Below are positions 1 through 8,553 of a DNA stretch of 64,000 bases, in pieces. The translations under genes and the position numbers were made by a program. Location: contig NZ_JARXRM010000016.1 of NCBI RefSeq assembly GCF_029887875.1, positions 43,430 to 107,429 of the forward strand, read 5' to 3'. Every line of letters starts with the position of its first letter. Positions within the stretch are counted from its first letter, which is position 1. Origin of the DNA: Luteimonas endophytica (GTDB taxonomy: Bacteria > Pseudomonadota > Gammaproteobacteria > Xanthomonadales > Xanthomonadaceae). The notes beneath the pieces were generated by a model that searched no databases, had not been told where the DNA came from, and saw only the letters and a program-made list of their open reading frames with translations.

Positions 1-729
1 GATCCGCTTCCCGGGCCGTGGCCCGGCCGGGGCGGCTCGCCGGTCACCGGATCCGCCACCCGCCTTCGCGTTGCCGCTCTCGCCGGCCTGCTGGCGCTGG
101 CGGTGTCCGGGTGCGGGAGCGACCGGGGCCCGGACCAGGGCGAGGCGTTCGTCGGCACCTACGCCGGGGACCCGTACACCGGTTTCGTCGAGGTGGAGGT
201 CCGGCCCGCCGGCGGCCGAGCCTGGAGACAGCACGGCGAGGGCAGCGCCCATTTCGTCGACGAGGGCGGCGGCAAGGCGCGCCTGGTGGTGTTCGGCGCG
301 ATCGACGACGAGAACGGCGACGCCGGCTTCGCCATCGATGGCGCCTTCACCGACGGCCGCTGGAAGAGCGAAACCGAGGGCGTGTCGCTGGAGATCGACC
401 GCGACGGCCGGATCGGCGGAGGCGGCACCATGCACCCGCAGCGCTTCGACTTCTCCGGCACCGCGACCGCGACCGACTTCGCGCTCGACGTCGGCATCGA
501 GCTGCTCGAGGACAATCCGCAGTCACTGCCGGCCGGCAGCACGTTCCGGTTCGCCTACGAGCTGTCGCGCGCCGAGCCCGGAAAGGACGCGGAGCAAAGC
601 GCTGGCGAGGACGAAGATGGGCGCGGCGGCGACCGGAAGTGCCGCAGGATCCGCTACGAGATGCGGCCGGTGGCCAACATCGGCGACGGCTCGATGAGCA
701 TGATCCAGGTACCGGTCTGCCTCGAATAG
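1..729 (+). CDS. Putative lipoprotein, 5' end cut by window edge
   Basis: The reading frame is open from the first base. It shows a basic stretch, a hydrophobic core and the lipobox-like sequence LAVSGCGS, with the Cys near base 112, so the product is probably a lipid-anchored periplasmic or outer-membrane protein. No ATG lies in frame before the signal peptide; a GTG at 103 would remove that peptide, so the true start is probably to the left of the window. The mature part is acidic and looks beta-rich, with a short C-terminal Cys pair. I do not recognise the family. It lies on the strand opposite the type III operon and is probably unrelated to it. Confidence 0.6.
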   Translation, partial: DPLPGPWPGRGGSPVTGSATRLRVAALAGLLALAVSGCGSDRGPDQGEAFVGTYAGDPYTGFVEVEVRPAGGRAWRQHGEGSAHFVDEGGGKARLVVFGAIDDENGDAGFAIDGAFTDGRWKSETEGVSLEIDRDGRIGGGGTMHPQRFDFSGTATATDFALDVGIELLEDNPQSLPAGSTFRFAYELSRAEPGKDAEQSAGEDEDGRGGDRKCRRIRYEMRPVANIGDGSMSMIQVPVCLE

Positions 730-1070
730 CCCGCTAGGCCGGGCGCGTGACTCGAGGCCGGCCGGACCGGCCCAATCGGGATACCGGCGCAAGTCGCGAT
801 CGCGAGTGACTTGGGGCGGCGCCCCGACCGCGAAACGCTTCCCTGGCGCGTTCATCCAAGGCCGACGCAGCGCCGCAGTCCCGTGCCGTTGCGCGGCCCG
901 GCCTGCCGGCGTTCGGTACTCGCCCCACGAGGGGCCCGACGCCTCATCTCCAAGCTCCTGCGCAGCGTCCCGCCGGTGCGGCGCCCCGGCGCGGGACCAT
1001 CGACGCCATGGCTAGCGTCGATGAGCCTCCAAGGACGGATGGACAGCGCGTTCCACCCGCCTCGGAAAGG
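730..1070. other. Intergenic region with a 9-bp inverted repeat
   Basis: About 400 bases separate the lipoprotein gene from the end of the type III operon, and I see no convincing gene here. A perfect inverted repeat, CATCGACGC at 998-1006 and GCGTCGATG at 1015-1023, surrounds an 8-base loop. It has no T-run on either strand, so it is not a classic intrinsic terminator. Confidence 0.5.
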
Positions 1071-1103
1071 CCAAAAAGAAAGGGCCCCGGATGACCGGGG
1101 CCC
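1071..1103 (-). terminator. Intrinsic terminator of the leftward type III operon
   Basis: GGGCCCCGG (1082-1090) and CCGGGGCCC (1095-1103) form a perfect 9-bp stem with a 4-base loop. Read on the minus strand, the stem is followed by a T-rich tract (complement of 1071-1081). It lies 25 bases beyond the stop codon of the last leftward gene, as expected for the end of that transcript. Confidence 0.85.
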
Positions 1104-1127
1104 TTCCTGCAACGCGGGAGCCGCAGC

Positions 1128-1451
1128 TTACTGCTTGCGGGCCAGCGAGGTGTTGCCTTCACCAACCGACTTGATGACGTTGTTGGTGGCTTCGGTGACC
1201 ATCTTGAACAGCTGGCTCAGCGCCGTCAGCTCGGCGGTCAGCTCGTTGGCCGGCTCTTCCTTCTTCGCCGCGGCGTCGATCTCCTTCGCCTTGTCCATCA
1301 TCTGCTCGGCGATGTTGTTGGCGACCTCGCCCATCAGCTTGGCGAAGGCCATCAGCCAGCTGTTGCTCTTGCCGGCGGTGCGGGCCTGGATCTCACCTTC
1401 CTGGCGGACGTTCTCGACGAAGGAAAAGACGAATCCCTGGATCTCGGTCAT
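1128..1451 (-). CDS. Small helical protein, last gene of type III operon
   Basis: This 107-residue protein has no signal peptide or membrane segment. It is polar and predicted to be almost all helical: a first helix around residues 20-60 and a C-terminal helix from about 70, joined by a Lys/Glu/Pro-rich turn. A C-terminal amphipathic helix is common in type III needle, filament and translocator-associated proteins, and no such extracellular component other than the needle candidate is visible in the locus. A secreted structural protein or a small chaperone is possible, but I recognise no family. It ends just before a strong terminator and is separated by 76 bases from the gene upstream. Confidence 0.75.
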   Translation of the reverse strand: MTEIQGFVFSFVENVRQEGEIQARTAGKSNSWLMAFAKLMGEVANNIAEQMMDKAKEIDAAAKKEEPANELTAELTALSQLFKMVTEATNNVIKSVGEGNTSLARKQ

Positions 1452-1527
1452 GATGTGTTCTCCGGTTGCGCTGTCTAGTGTGGTTTGCGGGTTGAAGCGT
1501 CGGCCTTGCGGCCGGGTCGACTACGCT

Positions 1528-2145
1528 TCAACCGGGCGGACCACGCAGACGGCGCGAACGGGACTTGACCACTTCGTTGCGCAGCGATGGATGATCGTCC
1601 TGCGGCAGCGCCACCGGCCGCTGGGCCTGTTGCGCCGAACCCTTGTCGGTCTGGGCACGCAGCCACTCGATGGCCTTTTCCTCGCCATCGGCCGCCATGC
1701 GCCGGCTGAACTCCACCGCCAGCTGCGATTCCCGCCGCTCCAGCGGCTCGAGGGCGTCGTTGAGGCAGCGGATCAGGTCGTCCGCCTCGTCCTCCGCGAC
1801 CCCGCCGCTCTGGCGAAGCAGTTCCACCGTCTCGCGCCAGGTGGCGCGATCGAACACTTCCTCGCTCAACGGAGCACTGGAAGCGGCCGCGCTCGCCAGG
1901 GCCTGTTCGAAGAACTGGCCCATCTGCTCGCGCTGCTCCGGACCCAGCTCGGCATCGCCTTGCAGGATGGTCTGGAACTGCTGCTGCAGTTTCTCCATCC
2001 CGGACTGGACCAGATCGCCTACCTCGCGCGACGCCGCCGCGGGAGCGGTGGTCGCCGGCTGCGCCGCCGCCTCGCGCGCGACCAGCGGCTGCGCCGGAAC
2101 CGGCGTCGGGCTGGAGGCTTTGCGGATGGCGGGACGACGCGACAT
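1528..2145 (-). CDS. Unknown type III locus protein, paralogue of next gene
   Basis: About 205 residues. The start at 2145 is chosen because upstream codons read low-complexity sequence and the ATG opens a plausible basic N-terminus. Residues 1-50 are Ala/Pro-rich and disordered; the rest is charged and helical. A segment starting DDLIRCLNDALEPLERR and running about 45 residues resembles the 99-residue product of the neighbouring gene (AALIRQLNDCQAAIEE...), with matching Leu/Ile, Arg and Trp-Leu positions, so the two look like duplicates. No catalytic motif is visible. A disordered N-terminus would suit a secreted substrate, but a cytosolic accessory role is equally possible. Confidence 0.7.
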   Translation of the reverse strand: MSRRPAIRKASSPTPVPAQPLVAREAAAQPATTAPAAASREVGDLVQSGMEKLQQQFQTILQGDAELGPEQREQMGQFFEQALASAAASSAPLSEEVFDRATWRETVELLRQSGGVAEDEADDLIRCLNDALEPLERRESQLAVEFSRRMAADGEEKAIEWLRAQTDKGSAQQAQRPVALPQDDHPSLRNEVVKSRSRRLRGPPG

Positions 2146-2254
2146 GGCTGCTCTGGTGGATTCCGGGAGTGGTGATTGGCGGGGTTGTGGGACGGGTGGT
2201 TCCGAGGGCTTCGAGATTAGGCGAGTGGCGCGTCGCCGCAAGCTAGGGGCGACC

Positions 2255-2554
2255 CTATGCGGACTCGGCGGTCAGGCCCGGCGAAGTGAACTGCTCGAAG
2301 ATCCGGCGCATGCCGGCACCCTCGCGTTCGCCGATCTCGCGCGCCGTGGCGGCGAGCCAGGCATCCGCGCTTTCCTTGCCGTCCTCGCCCACGCGACGCT
2401 GGTACTCGGGCGCGATCCTCGCCAGCGCTTCCTCGATGGCGGCCTGGCAGTCGTTGAGCTGGCGGATCAGCGCGGCCTCGTCGTCCGCGTTGATGAGCCC
2501 TTCCGAGCGCATCTGCTCGATCTGTTCCAGCCAGGGTTGCGGCGCGACCGACAC
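2255..2554 (-). CDS. Unknown small type III locus protein (GTG start)
   Basis: A 99-residue, acidic, helical protein starting at GTG 2554, six bases after the stop of the glycine-rich gene upstream. Residues around 20-75 align by eye with the C-terminal half of the adjacent 205-residue protein, including the LIR-LND start, a central Glu/Arg-rich helix and a final Trp-Leu pair. It has no signal peptide or membrane segment. Its place in the tail of the sct operon suggests a chaperone, gatekeeper partner or secreted subunit. None of these can be chosen from sequence alone. Confidence 0.7.
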   Translation of the reverse strand: MSVAPQPWLEQIEQMRSEGLINADDEAALIRQLNDCQAAIEEALARIAPEYQRRVGEDGKESADAWLAATAREIGEREGAGMRRIFEQFTSPGLTAESA

Positions 2555-2560
2555 GACGGA

Positions 2561-2788
2561 TCAGCCGCGGAAGGCGGAAGTGAACGCGCTGAGGAAGTTG
2601 CCGCTGAACAGGCTCTGCGCGTCGAACGGCAGGCTCGAGTTCGAAAGCGACTGGCCGAGCTGGTCGCCGACGAACTGGATCGCGAAGTCGGCGATCATGC
2701 CGCCGAGCGCCGCACCGATCGGACCACCGATCATGCCGCCGATGGCCTGGGCGGCGGAGCTGAAGAGACCACCAATACTGTCAAACAT
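2561..2788 (-). CDS. Small glycine-rich hydrophobic protein of type III locus
   Basis: A 75-residue protein whose start at 2788 is fixed by a strong ribosome binding site (AGGAGG six bases upstream). Residues about 15-40 are Gly/Ala/Ile-rich with repeated GGMIGGPIG-type spacing, a small-residue pattern able to insert in or pack against membranes. The rest is Ser/Phe-rich. Harpins and small translocator-like proteins can be glycine-rich, but no specific family is recognised. It directly follows sctP, so it is probably co-transcribed with the apparatus genes and could be a secreted or membrane-active component. Confidence 0.65.
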   Translation of the reverse strand: MFDSIGGLFSSAAQAIGGMIGGPIGAALGGMIADFAIQFVGDQLGQSLSNSSLPFDAQSLFSGNFLSAFTSAFRG

Positions 2789-2914
2789 GTCGACCTCCTG
2801 TTGTGGATGTGGCGGGGGCCCGTACCGGGACCCCGGGTCGACTATCTGGAAAGCCGCCGGCGCGGCCAAGCTGGGGCGTTCCCCAGACTAGGGACAACCC
2901 GAGCGTCCGCGGGC

Positions 2915-3598
2915 TCAGCCATGGAACTGCGGATCGATGCTGAGCGTGCCCAGGTTGCGCTCGGCGAAGCGCCGGACCAGCTCGGGGGCGGCTTCGCGGA
3001 TCGCGTCGTAGCTCCCGCGCGAGCGCGCGTCGGCACGCAGCAACCAGCCGTCCGCGGTCTTGCTGAGCAACAGGTCGGTGCCGGGCAGGGTGCTGTCGGC
3101 CATGCGCAGCAGCACCTGGCCGTCGCCGTCGTCGGCGGCGCCACCGACCGCCAGCTGGCGCACGTGGCGCTCGACCAGGTCGGCGAAGGCGGAGGTGTTG
3201 ACCGGCGCCGGGGCGGCCGGGGCGCTCGCCCCGTCGCGCAGCGCCGACTGCGCCTGCATCATCGCCATGATCTCCGAAGAATCCATCAGGTTCTGGGGAA
3301 GCGGTTCCGAGCCGTCGCCGGCGGCCTGGCGGCCGGCCTCCACCGCGTCCTGGGTCGCCGCCTGGCGCGCGGCGGCCTCGGCCTCGGCGCGCTGCTGGCC
3401 GCTCAGCTCGCCACCGCCCTTCGCTCGGGCGGCCAGGAACTCGTCCTTCGCCTCCTGCTTGCTCTGCAGCACCTGGCGGAAGCGGTCCACGCTCTCCTTC
3501 GGCGGCGGTTCGCGCGCCGGCTCGGTCTTCGGCTGTCCCTCCACGTCCCGGGGGCGTTCCGGCGCCTGCGCCGGCTGGCTGTTGCGTTCGATGCTCAT
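2915..3598 (-). CDS. sctP: Type III secretion needle-length/specificity protein SctP (HpaP-like)
   Basis: A 227-residue protein with a Pro/Glu/Lys-rich, probably disordered N-terminal half and a folded C-terminal part of about 80 residues. In that part a stretch around GTDLLLSKTADGWLLRADA looks like the T3S4/HpaP domain. SctP proteins act as molecular rulers and switch secretion from early to late substrates through SctU. The gene lies directly after sctO, the usual place for sctP, which supports the assignment more than sequence similarity does. The product is mainly cytoplasmic, with a secreted ruler portion in well-studied relatives. Confidence 0.7.
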   Translation of the reverse strand: MSIERNSQPAQAPERPRDVEGQPKTEPAREPPPKESVDRFRQVLQSKQEAKDEFLAARAKGGGELSGQQRAEAEAAARQAATQDAVEAGRQAAGDGSEPLPQNLMDSSEIMAMMQAQSALRDGASAPAAPAPVNTSAFADLVERHVRQLAVGGAADDGDGQVLLRMADSTLPGTDLLLSKTADGWLLRADARSRGSYDAIREAAPELVRRFAERNLGTLSIDPQFHG

Positions 3599-3607
3599 GT
3601 CGACCTC

Positions 3608-4096
3608 TCAGGATTGTCCGCGGCCGAGGTGACGCGCCAGCTGCAGGTCGGCGGCGGCATCCTCTTCCCTGCGTGCTTCCAGCGCGTTCTGCTCGTCGCG
3701 CCACAGGCCCTTGCGCTTGTGCAGCGCGTCCTCGCGCGCCTTGGCGCGGAAGTACGCCTGCTTGGCGTCCTCCAGCACCCGTTCGGCCGCCTGCAGCCGC
3801 TGCTGCGCCTGCTGCAGGCACTGGCGCGCCGTTTCCGCCTGCTCGGCAAGCAGGTCGATATGCGCCTGGCGCTGTTCCAGCACCGACGGCCACGACGCGC
3901 CGGGCGGCGGCGGGTCGAGCAGCCGCAGCCGGTGGGCGGCCCGCTGTTCCCGCAGGCCGTCGAGTTCCCCCTCGATGCGCGCGCATTCCTCGCGGCAGGC
4001 GATGGCCGCGCGCTGCTTTTCCAGCACCACCAGGCGCGCGTTCTCGGTGCGATGGGCGCGCAGCTTGAGCAGGGTCTGCAGCGGGTAGCGCTTCAT
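3608..4096 (-). CDS. sctO: Type III secretion stalk protein SctO
   Basis: A 162-residue protein that is almost entirely one long coiled coil, rich in Arg, Glu, Gln, Leu and Ala, as expected of SctO/YscO/FliJ proteins. These insert in the hexameric ATPase and couple it to the export gate SctV. The start codon at 4096 overlaps the end of sctN by four bases, indicating translational coupling. Size and position between sctN and sctP match other injectisome operons. Confidence 0.85.
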   Translation of the reverse strand: MKRYPLQTLLKLRAHRTENARLVVLEKQRAAIACREECARIEGELDGLREQRAAHRLRLLDPPPPGASWPSVLEQRQAHIDLLAEQAETARQCLQQAQQRLQAAERVLEDAKQAYFRAKAREDALHKRKGLWRDEQNALEARREEDAAADLQLARHLGRGQS

Positions 4097-5418
4097 TTGA
4101 ACAGCTTCCTGAGCGCGTCGGAGGACTGCGCGAAGGGCACCAGCTCCGCCGAGGACTGCTGCAGCAGCTTGCGGATCGGGCCGATCTTCTCGATCGCCAC
4201 GTCGGCCTCTGGATCGCTGCCGCGCTTGTACTCGCCCAGCTGCAGCAGCAGCTCGATGTCCTGGTGCTTGGCCAGGTACTTGCGCAGCTGCCCGGCCGCG
4301 CGCATGTGGCCCTCGTCGACCACCCGCGGCATGGTCCGGCTGAGGCTGGTCAGCACGTCGATGGCCGGGTAGTGGTAGGCGGCCGCCAGCTTGCGCGACA
4401 GCACGATGTGGCCGTCGAGGATGGAGCGCACCTCCTCCACGATCGGGTCGCCGCCGTCCTCGTCCTCGGCAAGCACCGTATAGAACGCGGTGATGCTGCC
4501 GCGCTCGTTGTTGCCGGCACGTTCGAACAGCCGCGGCAGCGCGCTGAACACCGAGGGCGGAAATCCGCGCCGCGCCGGAGGCTCGCCGATGGCGAGGCCC
4601 ACGTCGCGCAACGCGCGGGCGAAACGGGTCACCGAGTCGAGCAGCAGCAGCACCCGCTTGCCGCGATCGCGGAAGTGCTCGGCGATGGCCGTGCCCACCC
4701 AGGCGGCGCGGCTGCGCTCGAGCGCCGGGCGGTCGGAGGTGGCGACAACGATCACCGAGCGCGCCAGGCCCCGCTCGCCCAGGTTGTCGTGGATGAACTC
4801 GTTGACCTCGCGGCCGCGTTCGCCGACCAGCACGATCACGTTGACGTCGGCGTCGCCTCCCCGCGCGAGCATGCCCAGCAGGGTGCTCTTGCCGCCGCCG
4901 GCCACGGCGAAGATGCCCACGCGCTGGCCTTCGCCGGCGGTCATCACCGTGTCGATCGCGCGCACCCCGGTGGAGAACGGACGCTCGATGAGGTTGCGGG
5001 TGAGCGGGTTGGGCGAGGCGGCGTAGATCGGCACCGCTTCGGTGACGCCGAGCGGGCCGCGATCGTCGATCGGTTCGCCGTGGGCGTCGAGCACGCGGCC
5101 GAGCAGGCCGTCGCCGGCCCGCACCGAGGCCTGGCGGCCGCTCGCGTAGACCTCGGTGGTGGCGGAGATTCCGTCCAGCGCGCCCAGCGGGGTCAGCAGC
5201 GTGTGTTGTTTGGACACGCCGACCACCTCGGCCGCCAGCTCGAAGTCGGGATCGCCCTCGCCGCGGGGGTGGCGCAGGTGGCAGAGCTCGCCGATCGAGG
5301 CCTTCAGCCCGGTGGCGCGGATCAGGGTGCCGTAGGCGTCCGCCACCCGGCCGACGCGCTGGATCGGCTTGACCGCCGAGAGCGCGTCGAGCAGGGGATC
5401 GTGGGCCGAGGCGTTCAT
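4093..5418 (-). CDS. sctN: Type III secretion ATPase SctN
   Basis: A 441-residue F1-beta-like ATPase that unfolds substrates and releases chaperones at the base of the injectisome. The Walker A motif AVAGGGKST lies near residues 171-179. The Walker B region [15 protein letters not shown] and a type III ATPase signature follow in the normal order, and the length is normal for the family. Its start overlaps the end of sctL and its end overlaps sctO, each by four bases, so the L-N-O block is translationally coupled. The typical SctN phrase [20 protein letters not shown] makes the call firm. Confidence 0.97.
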   Translation of the reverse strand: MNASAHDPLLDALSAVKPIQRVGRVADAYGTLIRATGLKASIGELCHLRHPRGEGDPDFELAAEVVGVSKQHTLLTPLGALDGISATTEVYASGRQASVRAGDGLLGRVLDAHGEPIDDRGPLGVTEAVPIYAASPNPLTRNLIERPFSTGVRAIDTVMTAGEGQRVGIFAVAGGGKSTLLGMLARGGDADVNVIVLVGERGREVNEFIHDNLGERGLARSVIVVATSDRPALERSRAAWVGTAIAEHFRDRGKRVLLLLDSVTRFARALRDVGLAIGEPPARRGFPPSVFSALPRLFERAGNNERGSITAFYTVLAEDEDGGDPIVEEVRSILDGHIVLSRKLAAAYHYPAIDVLTSLSRTMPRVVDEGHMRAAGQLRKYLAKHQDIELLLQLGEYKRGSDPEADVAIEKIGPIRKLLQQSSAELVPFAQSSDALRKLFK

Positions 5419-6107
5419 TTTCTGCCGGCCTCGCCGCCGGCGCCGGCGCCGGCGCCGGCGCCGGCAAGCGCCGTGCGGATCGCCTCGATCTGCTGGGCCA
5501 CTCCGGCGCGCACCTCGCCCGCCTCGGACACCACCACGCAGCTGAGCGGATCCAGGCTCTCGTCGTCGACCAGTTCGATCACGCCCACCGCCGGGTGCGC
5601 CTGGCGCACCGCCCCCAGCCCGGATTCCACCGAGGCGCGCACCGAAGGATGCACCCGGATCAGCAGGAACTGTTCCGCCTGCGCCGCCTCCACCGCCTGC
5701 ATCACCAACGGGGGCACCACGGCGGCGGCGTCGAACCCGGGTGCCAGCCGCGCGACGATGGCGCAGGCCAGGTCGGTGATCCGGCCGGTGGCCTCGGCCA
5801 GCACCCGCGCGCGGCGCTCGTTGAGCCCGGCCAGCTTCTCGGTCATCTGCTGCTGCGCGCGCGCCAGGCCCTCGGCGAACCCGGCCGACTGGCCCTGCTG
5901 GCGCGCCTGCTCGATCTCGGCCTCGGCCTCTGCGTAAAGGGCGTTCAGCCGCTCCAGCAGCGCGTCGACCCGCTCCAGCGACGACCACTGCTGCGCGGGC
6001 ACGATGCGCGCGGCGACCGCACGCTCGAACTCGCGGCGCTCGAACAGCACCACCCCCCTGTCGGCGGCGCTGGCGGGGCCCGGTGGCGTGGCTGACTGGC
6101 GCTGCAT
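5415..6107 (-). CDS. sctL: Type III secretion ATPase regulator SctL
   Basis: A 230-residue HrpE/YscL/FliH-type protein that forms the spokes linking the ATPase to the cytoplasmic ring. The N-terminal third is helical with a Glu/Gln/Ala-rich coiled coil (about 55-105). The C-terminal domain contains the segments [15 protein letters not shown] and [14 protein letters not shown], which resemble the conserved SctL core. The last 15 residues are an Ala-Gly repeat encoded by tandem GCCGGC hexamers. Gene order K-L-N-O is as in other injectisomes. Confidence 0.88.
   Translation of the reverse strand: MQRQSATPPGPASAADRGVVLFERREFERAVAARIVPAQQWSSLERVDALLERLNALYAEAEAEIEQARQQGQSAGFAEGLARAQQQMTEKLAGLNERRARVLAEATGRITDLACAIVARLAPGFDAAAVVPPLVMQAVEAAQAEQFLLIRVHPSVRASVESGLGAVRQAHPAVGVIELVDDESLDPLSCVVVSEAGEVRAGVAQQIEAIRTALAGAGAGAGAGGEAGRK
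5436..5465. repeat. Five tandem copies of GCCGGC in sctL 3' end
   Basis: Five uninterrupted copies of a GC-only hexamer encode alternating Ala and Gly near the C-terminus of SctL. Because the unit is six bases, copy-number change would alter length by two residues without breaking the frame or the sctN overlap. Confidence 0.9.
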
Positions 6108-6126
6108 GAAGGCTGGCTCTCCGCGT

Positions 6127-6753
6127 TCAGGCCGCTGCCGCGGCCCGCGATTCGTGATGGGTGCACAACAACAGGACCGGTTTCTCCGGCAGGTGAGCGG
6201 GCCCGACCTCGCTGCGCTCGTGCAGCAACGCGGTCCAGTCGCCCAGCGCCGGATCGCGGATCGCGGCCCAGGCGCGCAGTTCGCCGCGGCCCTGGCGCTC
6301 GAGCATGGCGAACAGCGCGTCGTCGTCCTCCACGAGCGCCCGCTCCCAGTCGGCGGCGAGCCTCGCGAGCACGGCGCGCCCGACCGCGGCGTCCCAGACG
6401 GTCGGATCGAGCGCGAGAAGATAGCTGTTGCCGAGGGTCCGCCGCAGTCGCCGTACCGGCTCGCGCCGCACCTCGGCGCGGATCACCGGCGCGTACGCCA
6501 GCACGCCCAGGTCCCGGACCAGCCGCGCCAGCCGCTCGCGCGGCCAGCGTGCCACCGCGGTCGGCAGCCCGCTGCCGGGCCGGGGCGCGAGCAGCGCCTG
6601 GCCGGTGCCGCTGGCCAGCAGTGCGCGGGCCAGCATCCGCCGGCCCAGCCTGCTGCGCAGCGCAGCCCCGAGCAGCGCCGGCGCGGGCGCGGGCTCGCCA
6701 TCGGCGGCGTACCAGCTGGGGTGCACCTCGGCGAGCAGCGCCTGCAACGGCAT
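6127..6753 (-). CDS. sctK: Type III secretion sorting-platform protein SctK
   Basis: A 208-residue protein between sctJ and sctL. SctK proteins are poorly conserved cytosolic adaptors of the sorting platform that connect SctD to the SctQ pods. The segment LRRTLGNSYLLALDPTVWD and the C-terminal ALLHERSEVG region are consistent with the YscK/HrpB4-type helical fold. The call rests mainly on size and synteny. The start at 6753 lies nine bases after the sctJ stop codon and avoids a longer upstream reading that would overlap sctJ. Confidence 0.75.
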   Translation of the reverse strand: MPLQALLAEVHPSWYAADGEPAPAPALLGAALRSRLGRRMLARALLASGTGQALLAPRPGSGLPTAVARWPRERLARLVRDLGVLAYAPVIRAEVRREPVRRLRRTLGNSYLLALDPTVWDAAVGRAVLARLAADWERALVEDDDALFAMLERQGRGELRAWAAIRDPALGDWTALLHERSEVGPAHLPEKPVLLLCTHHESRAAAAA

Positions 6754-6761
6754 GGCGGCGG

Positions 6762-7550
6762 TTATCCGTTCCAGACCCGCGGAGTCTGCTTGGGCTGGCC
6801 CTGCAGGCGCTGGCGCATGCGGCCGCCGAACGCCAGCAGCAGCGCGATCAGGCCGACCACCGCCGCGACCAGGGCGATCGCCATCGGGCTCACCGCCGAC
6901 ATCGCCACCGCCGTGGTGCCGCGCTGGCCCTGGCGGTTCTCCGAGGGGCCGGGCACGGTGGTGAACTTGACCGTCACCTTGTTGACGTCGGTGAGGCCGG
7001 GCACGCCGTCCTTCACCACGACCTTCATCTCGGTTTCCTTGTCGCGCAGGTTGGCGCCGGGCTGCTCGAAGATGACCACCGAGGCCGACGCGTCGCTGGA
7101 GGTGCCGCCGAGCGGGTCGCGCTCTGGCAGGTTGATGTGCACCCGCGCATCCACCACGCCCGGGTAGCTGGAGAGCGTGCGCGCCATTTCCTGCTGCAGG
7201 CCGTGTTTCAGGCGCGCCATCTCCTCCAGCGATGAAGAGGCGAACCCCTCCTTCTTGAAGATGTCGCCCAGCGATGCGTACTGCTGGCGCGGCAGCCCGC
7301 GCGACTGCAGTACCTGCACCGCGTAGGGGAAGTCCGCATCCTCGACGCGGATCTCCCAGCCGTTCTTGCTGACCGAGAGCCGCTTGTCGGCGCTGACGCC
7401 GCTCGACAGCAGCGCCGCCAGGACCTCGTTGGCCTGGCGTTCGTCGAGGTCGCTGTAGAGCGTGGTGCGGCCGCACGCGGCCAGCAGCATGGCCAGCGCC
7501 AGGATCAGCGCGGCCCGCAGGATTCCGCGGTTGCGTTCCGAGCTACTCAT
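6762..7550 (-). CDS. sctJ: Type III secretion inner-membrane ring lipoprotein SctJ
   Basis: A 262-residue YscJ/PrgK/FliF-like protein. The signal peptide ends at a lipobox (LLAACG, Cys near residue 26), so the N-terminus is lipid-anchored in the periplasmic leaflet. Two ring-building motifs follow; the family phrase RTLYSDLDERQANEV starts the first. A C-terminal transmembrane segment lies at about 220-242, followed by a short basic cytosolic tail. The length and layout are normal. It forms the inner of the two concentric basal rings with SctD. Confidence 0.96.
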   Translation of the reverse strand: MSSSERNRGILRAALILALAMLLAACGRTTLYSDLDERQANEVLAALLSSGVSADKRLSVSKNGWEIRVEDADFPYAVQVLQSRGLPRQQYASLGDIFKKEGFASSSLEEMARLKHGLQQEMARTLSSYPGVVDARVHINLPERDPLGGTSSDASASVVIFEQPGANLRDKETEMKVVVKDGVPGLTDVNKVTVKFTTVPGPSENRQGQRGTTAVAMSAVSPMAIALVAAVVGLIALLLAFGGRMRQRLQGQPKQTPRVWNG

Positions 7551-7567
7551 CTCGATACCCCCGTTCC

Positions 7568-7990
7568 TCAGGACTGCTGGCGGAACAGCTGCTGCACGCC
7601 GTCGGAGGTGCGGTTGGCCACGTTGGAGGTCAGCTGCGACTGGAACAGGAACTCATGGCACTTCATGGTCATTTCCAACATCTGGCCCGGCGACAGGTCG
7701 GCCACGCTGCCGCTCATCGCCTGCGACATCGCCTCGATGTTCTTGGCGCTGCCGTTGAGGCTGTCGAATGCCGAGATCATCATGCGGGTGCCCTGCGAGG
7801 GATCGGTGGCGCTGGCGCCGGCGACCGCCTCGGGCGCCGCCGCCGGGTCCGCCTGGCCGACGCCGCCGGTCCGCTGCATCGCCTGGGCGAAGTCGCGTAC
7901 CTCGATGGCGGAGGCCTGGGGCTGCGCCGCGGCGCTCGCGGCGGTGGTGGCCTGCGGTTCCATGGCGGCAACCTGGATGGCTTCGATCAT
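7568..7990 (-). CDS. sctI: Type III secretion inner rod protein SctI
   Basis: A 140-residue protein with an Ala/Gln-rich N-terminal half and a helical C-terminal half ending in SQLTSNVANRTSDGVQQLF. This resembles the polymerising C-terminus of YscI/PrgJ inner rod proteins, which join the export gate to the needle. A good ribosome site (GGGAGA) precedes the ATG. The gene sits immediately upstream of sctJ, the usual place for sctI. Confidence 0.85.
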   Translation of the reverse strand: MIEAIQVAAMEPQATTAASAAAQPQASAIEVRDFAQAMQRTGGVGQADPAAAPEAVAGASATDPSQGTRMMISAFDSLNGSAKNIEAMSQAMSGSVADLSPGQMLEMTMKCHEFLFQSQLTSNVANRTSDGVQQLFRQQS

Positions 7991-8102
7991 GTCTTGTCTC
8001 CCGAACGGTGGATGTCATGCCCCCGGCATGGCCGCTGCGATCGGGAGGGCGGCGCGTCCACTGAAGACGCGCATCCTGCCCGGCCGCGGCGGCTCACCGC
8101 GA

Positions 8103-8429
8103 TCAGTTGCGCTTGCCCAGCGTTTCCAGCGCCTGGCCGACGCTGTTCTGCGAGGTGGCGGCGTTGTTGGACATGAACTGCATCTTCAGGCTGGCCGCGG
8201 TCAGCTGGACCATGTCCGAAGGCTGGTCGCTGCCCGCGCCGATCGCGTCGGACATGGTGGTGATCTTGGCGGCCTGGCCGTCCAGGGTCTGGCCCCAGGC
8301 GCGCGACATCGCTTCGTACCAGCTGCTGCTGCTGCCGGAAGAAACGCTGCCCTTGCTGGCGCCCGGGCCGTTGGCGAAAGCGGCCATGCCGATGTAGTTG
8401 TTGAAACCGGAACCGTCGACGGTGCTCAT
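8103..8429 (-). CDS. sctF: Probable type III needle subunit SctF
   Basis: A 108-residue protein with a Gly/Ser-rich N-terminus and two helices. The second one, starting near VQLTAASLKMQFMSNNAA, resembles the polymerising C-terminal helix of needle and rod proteins. It lies between sctD and sctI and has a strong ribosome site (GAGGAG seven bases before the ATG), as expected for an abundant secreted subunit. It is longer than Ysc-type needles of about 85 residues. The alternative is another rod-like or pilus subunit. Confidence 0.6.
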   Translation of the reverse strand: MSTVDGSGFNNYIGMAAFANGPGASKGSVSSGSSSSWYEAMSRAWGQTLDGQAAKITTMSDAIGAGSDQPSDMVQLTAASLKMQFMSNNAATSQNSVGQALETLGKRN

Positions 8430-8553
8430 GGTGTCTCCTCCTCAACCTTGATGGATGTTGCCTGATCGACCGACCGACTCTAATCCATTCGTCTGTCGGA
8501 TTTGCGAAACCTCGGGTACGCCCCAGGGGACCTCCGCCCCCCGCCTACGCCTG

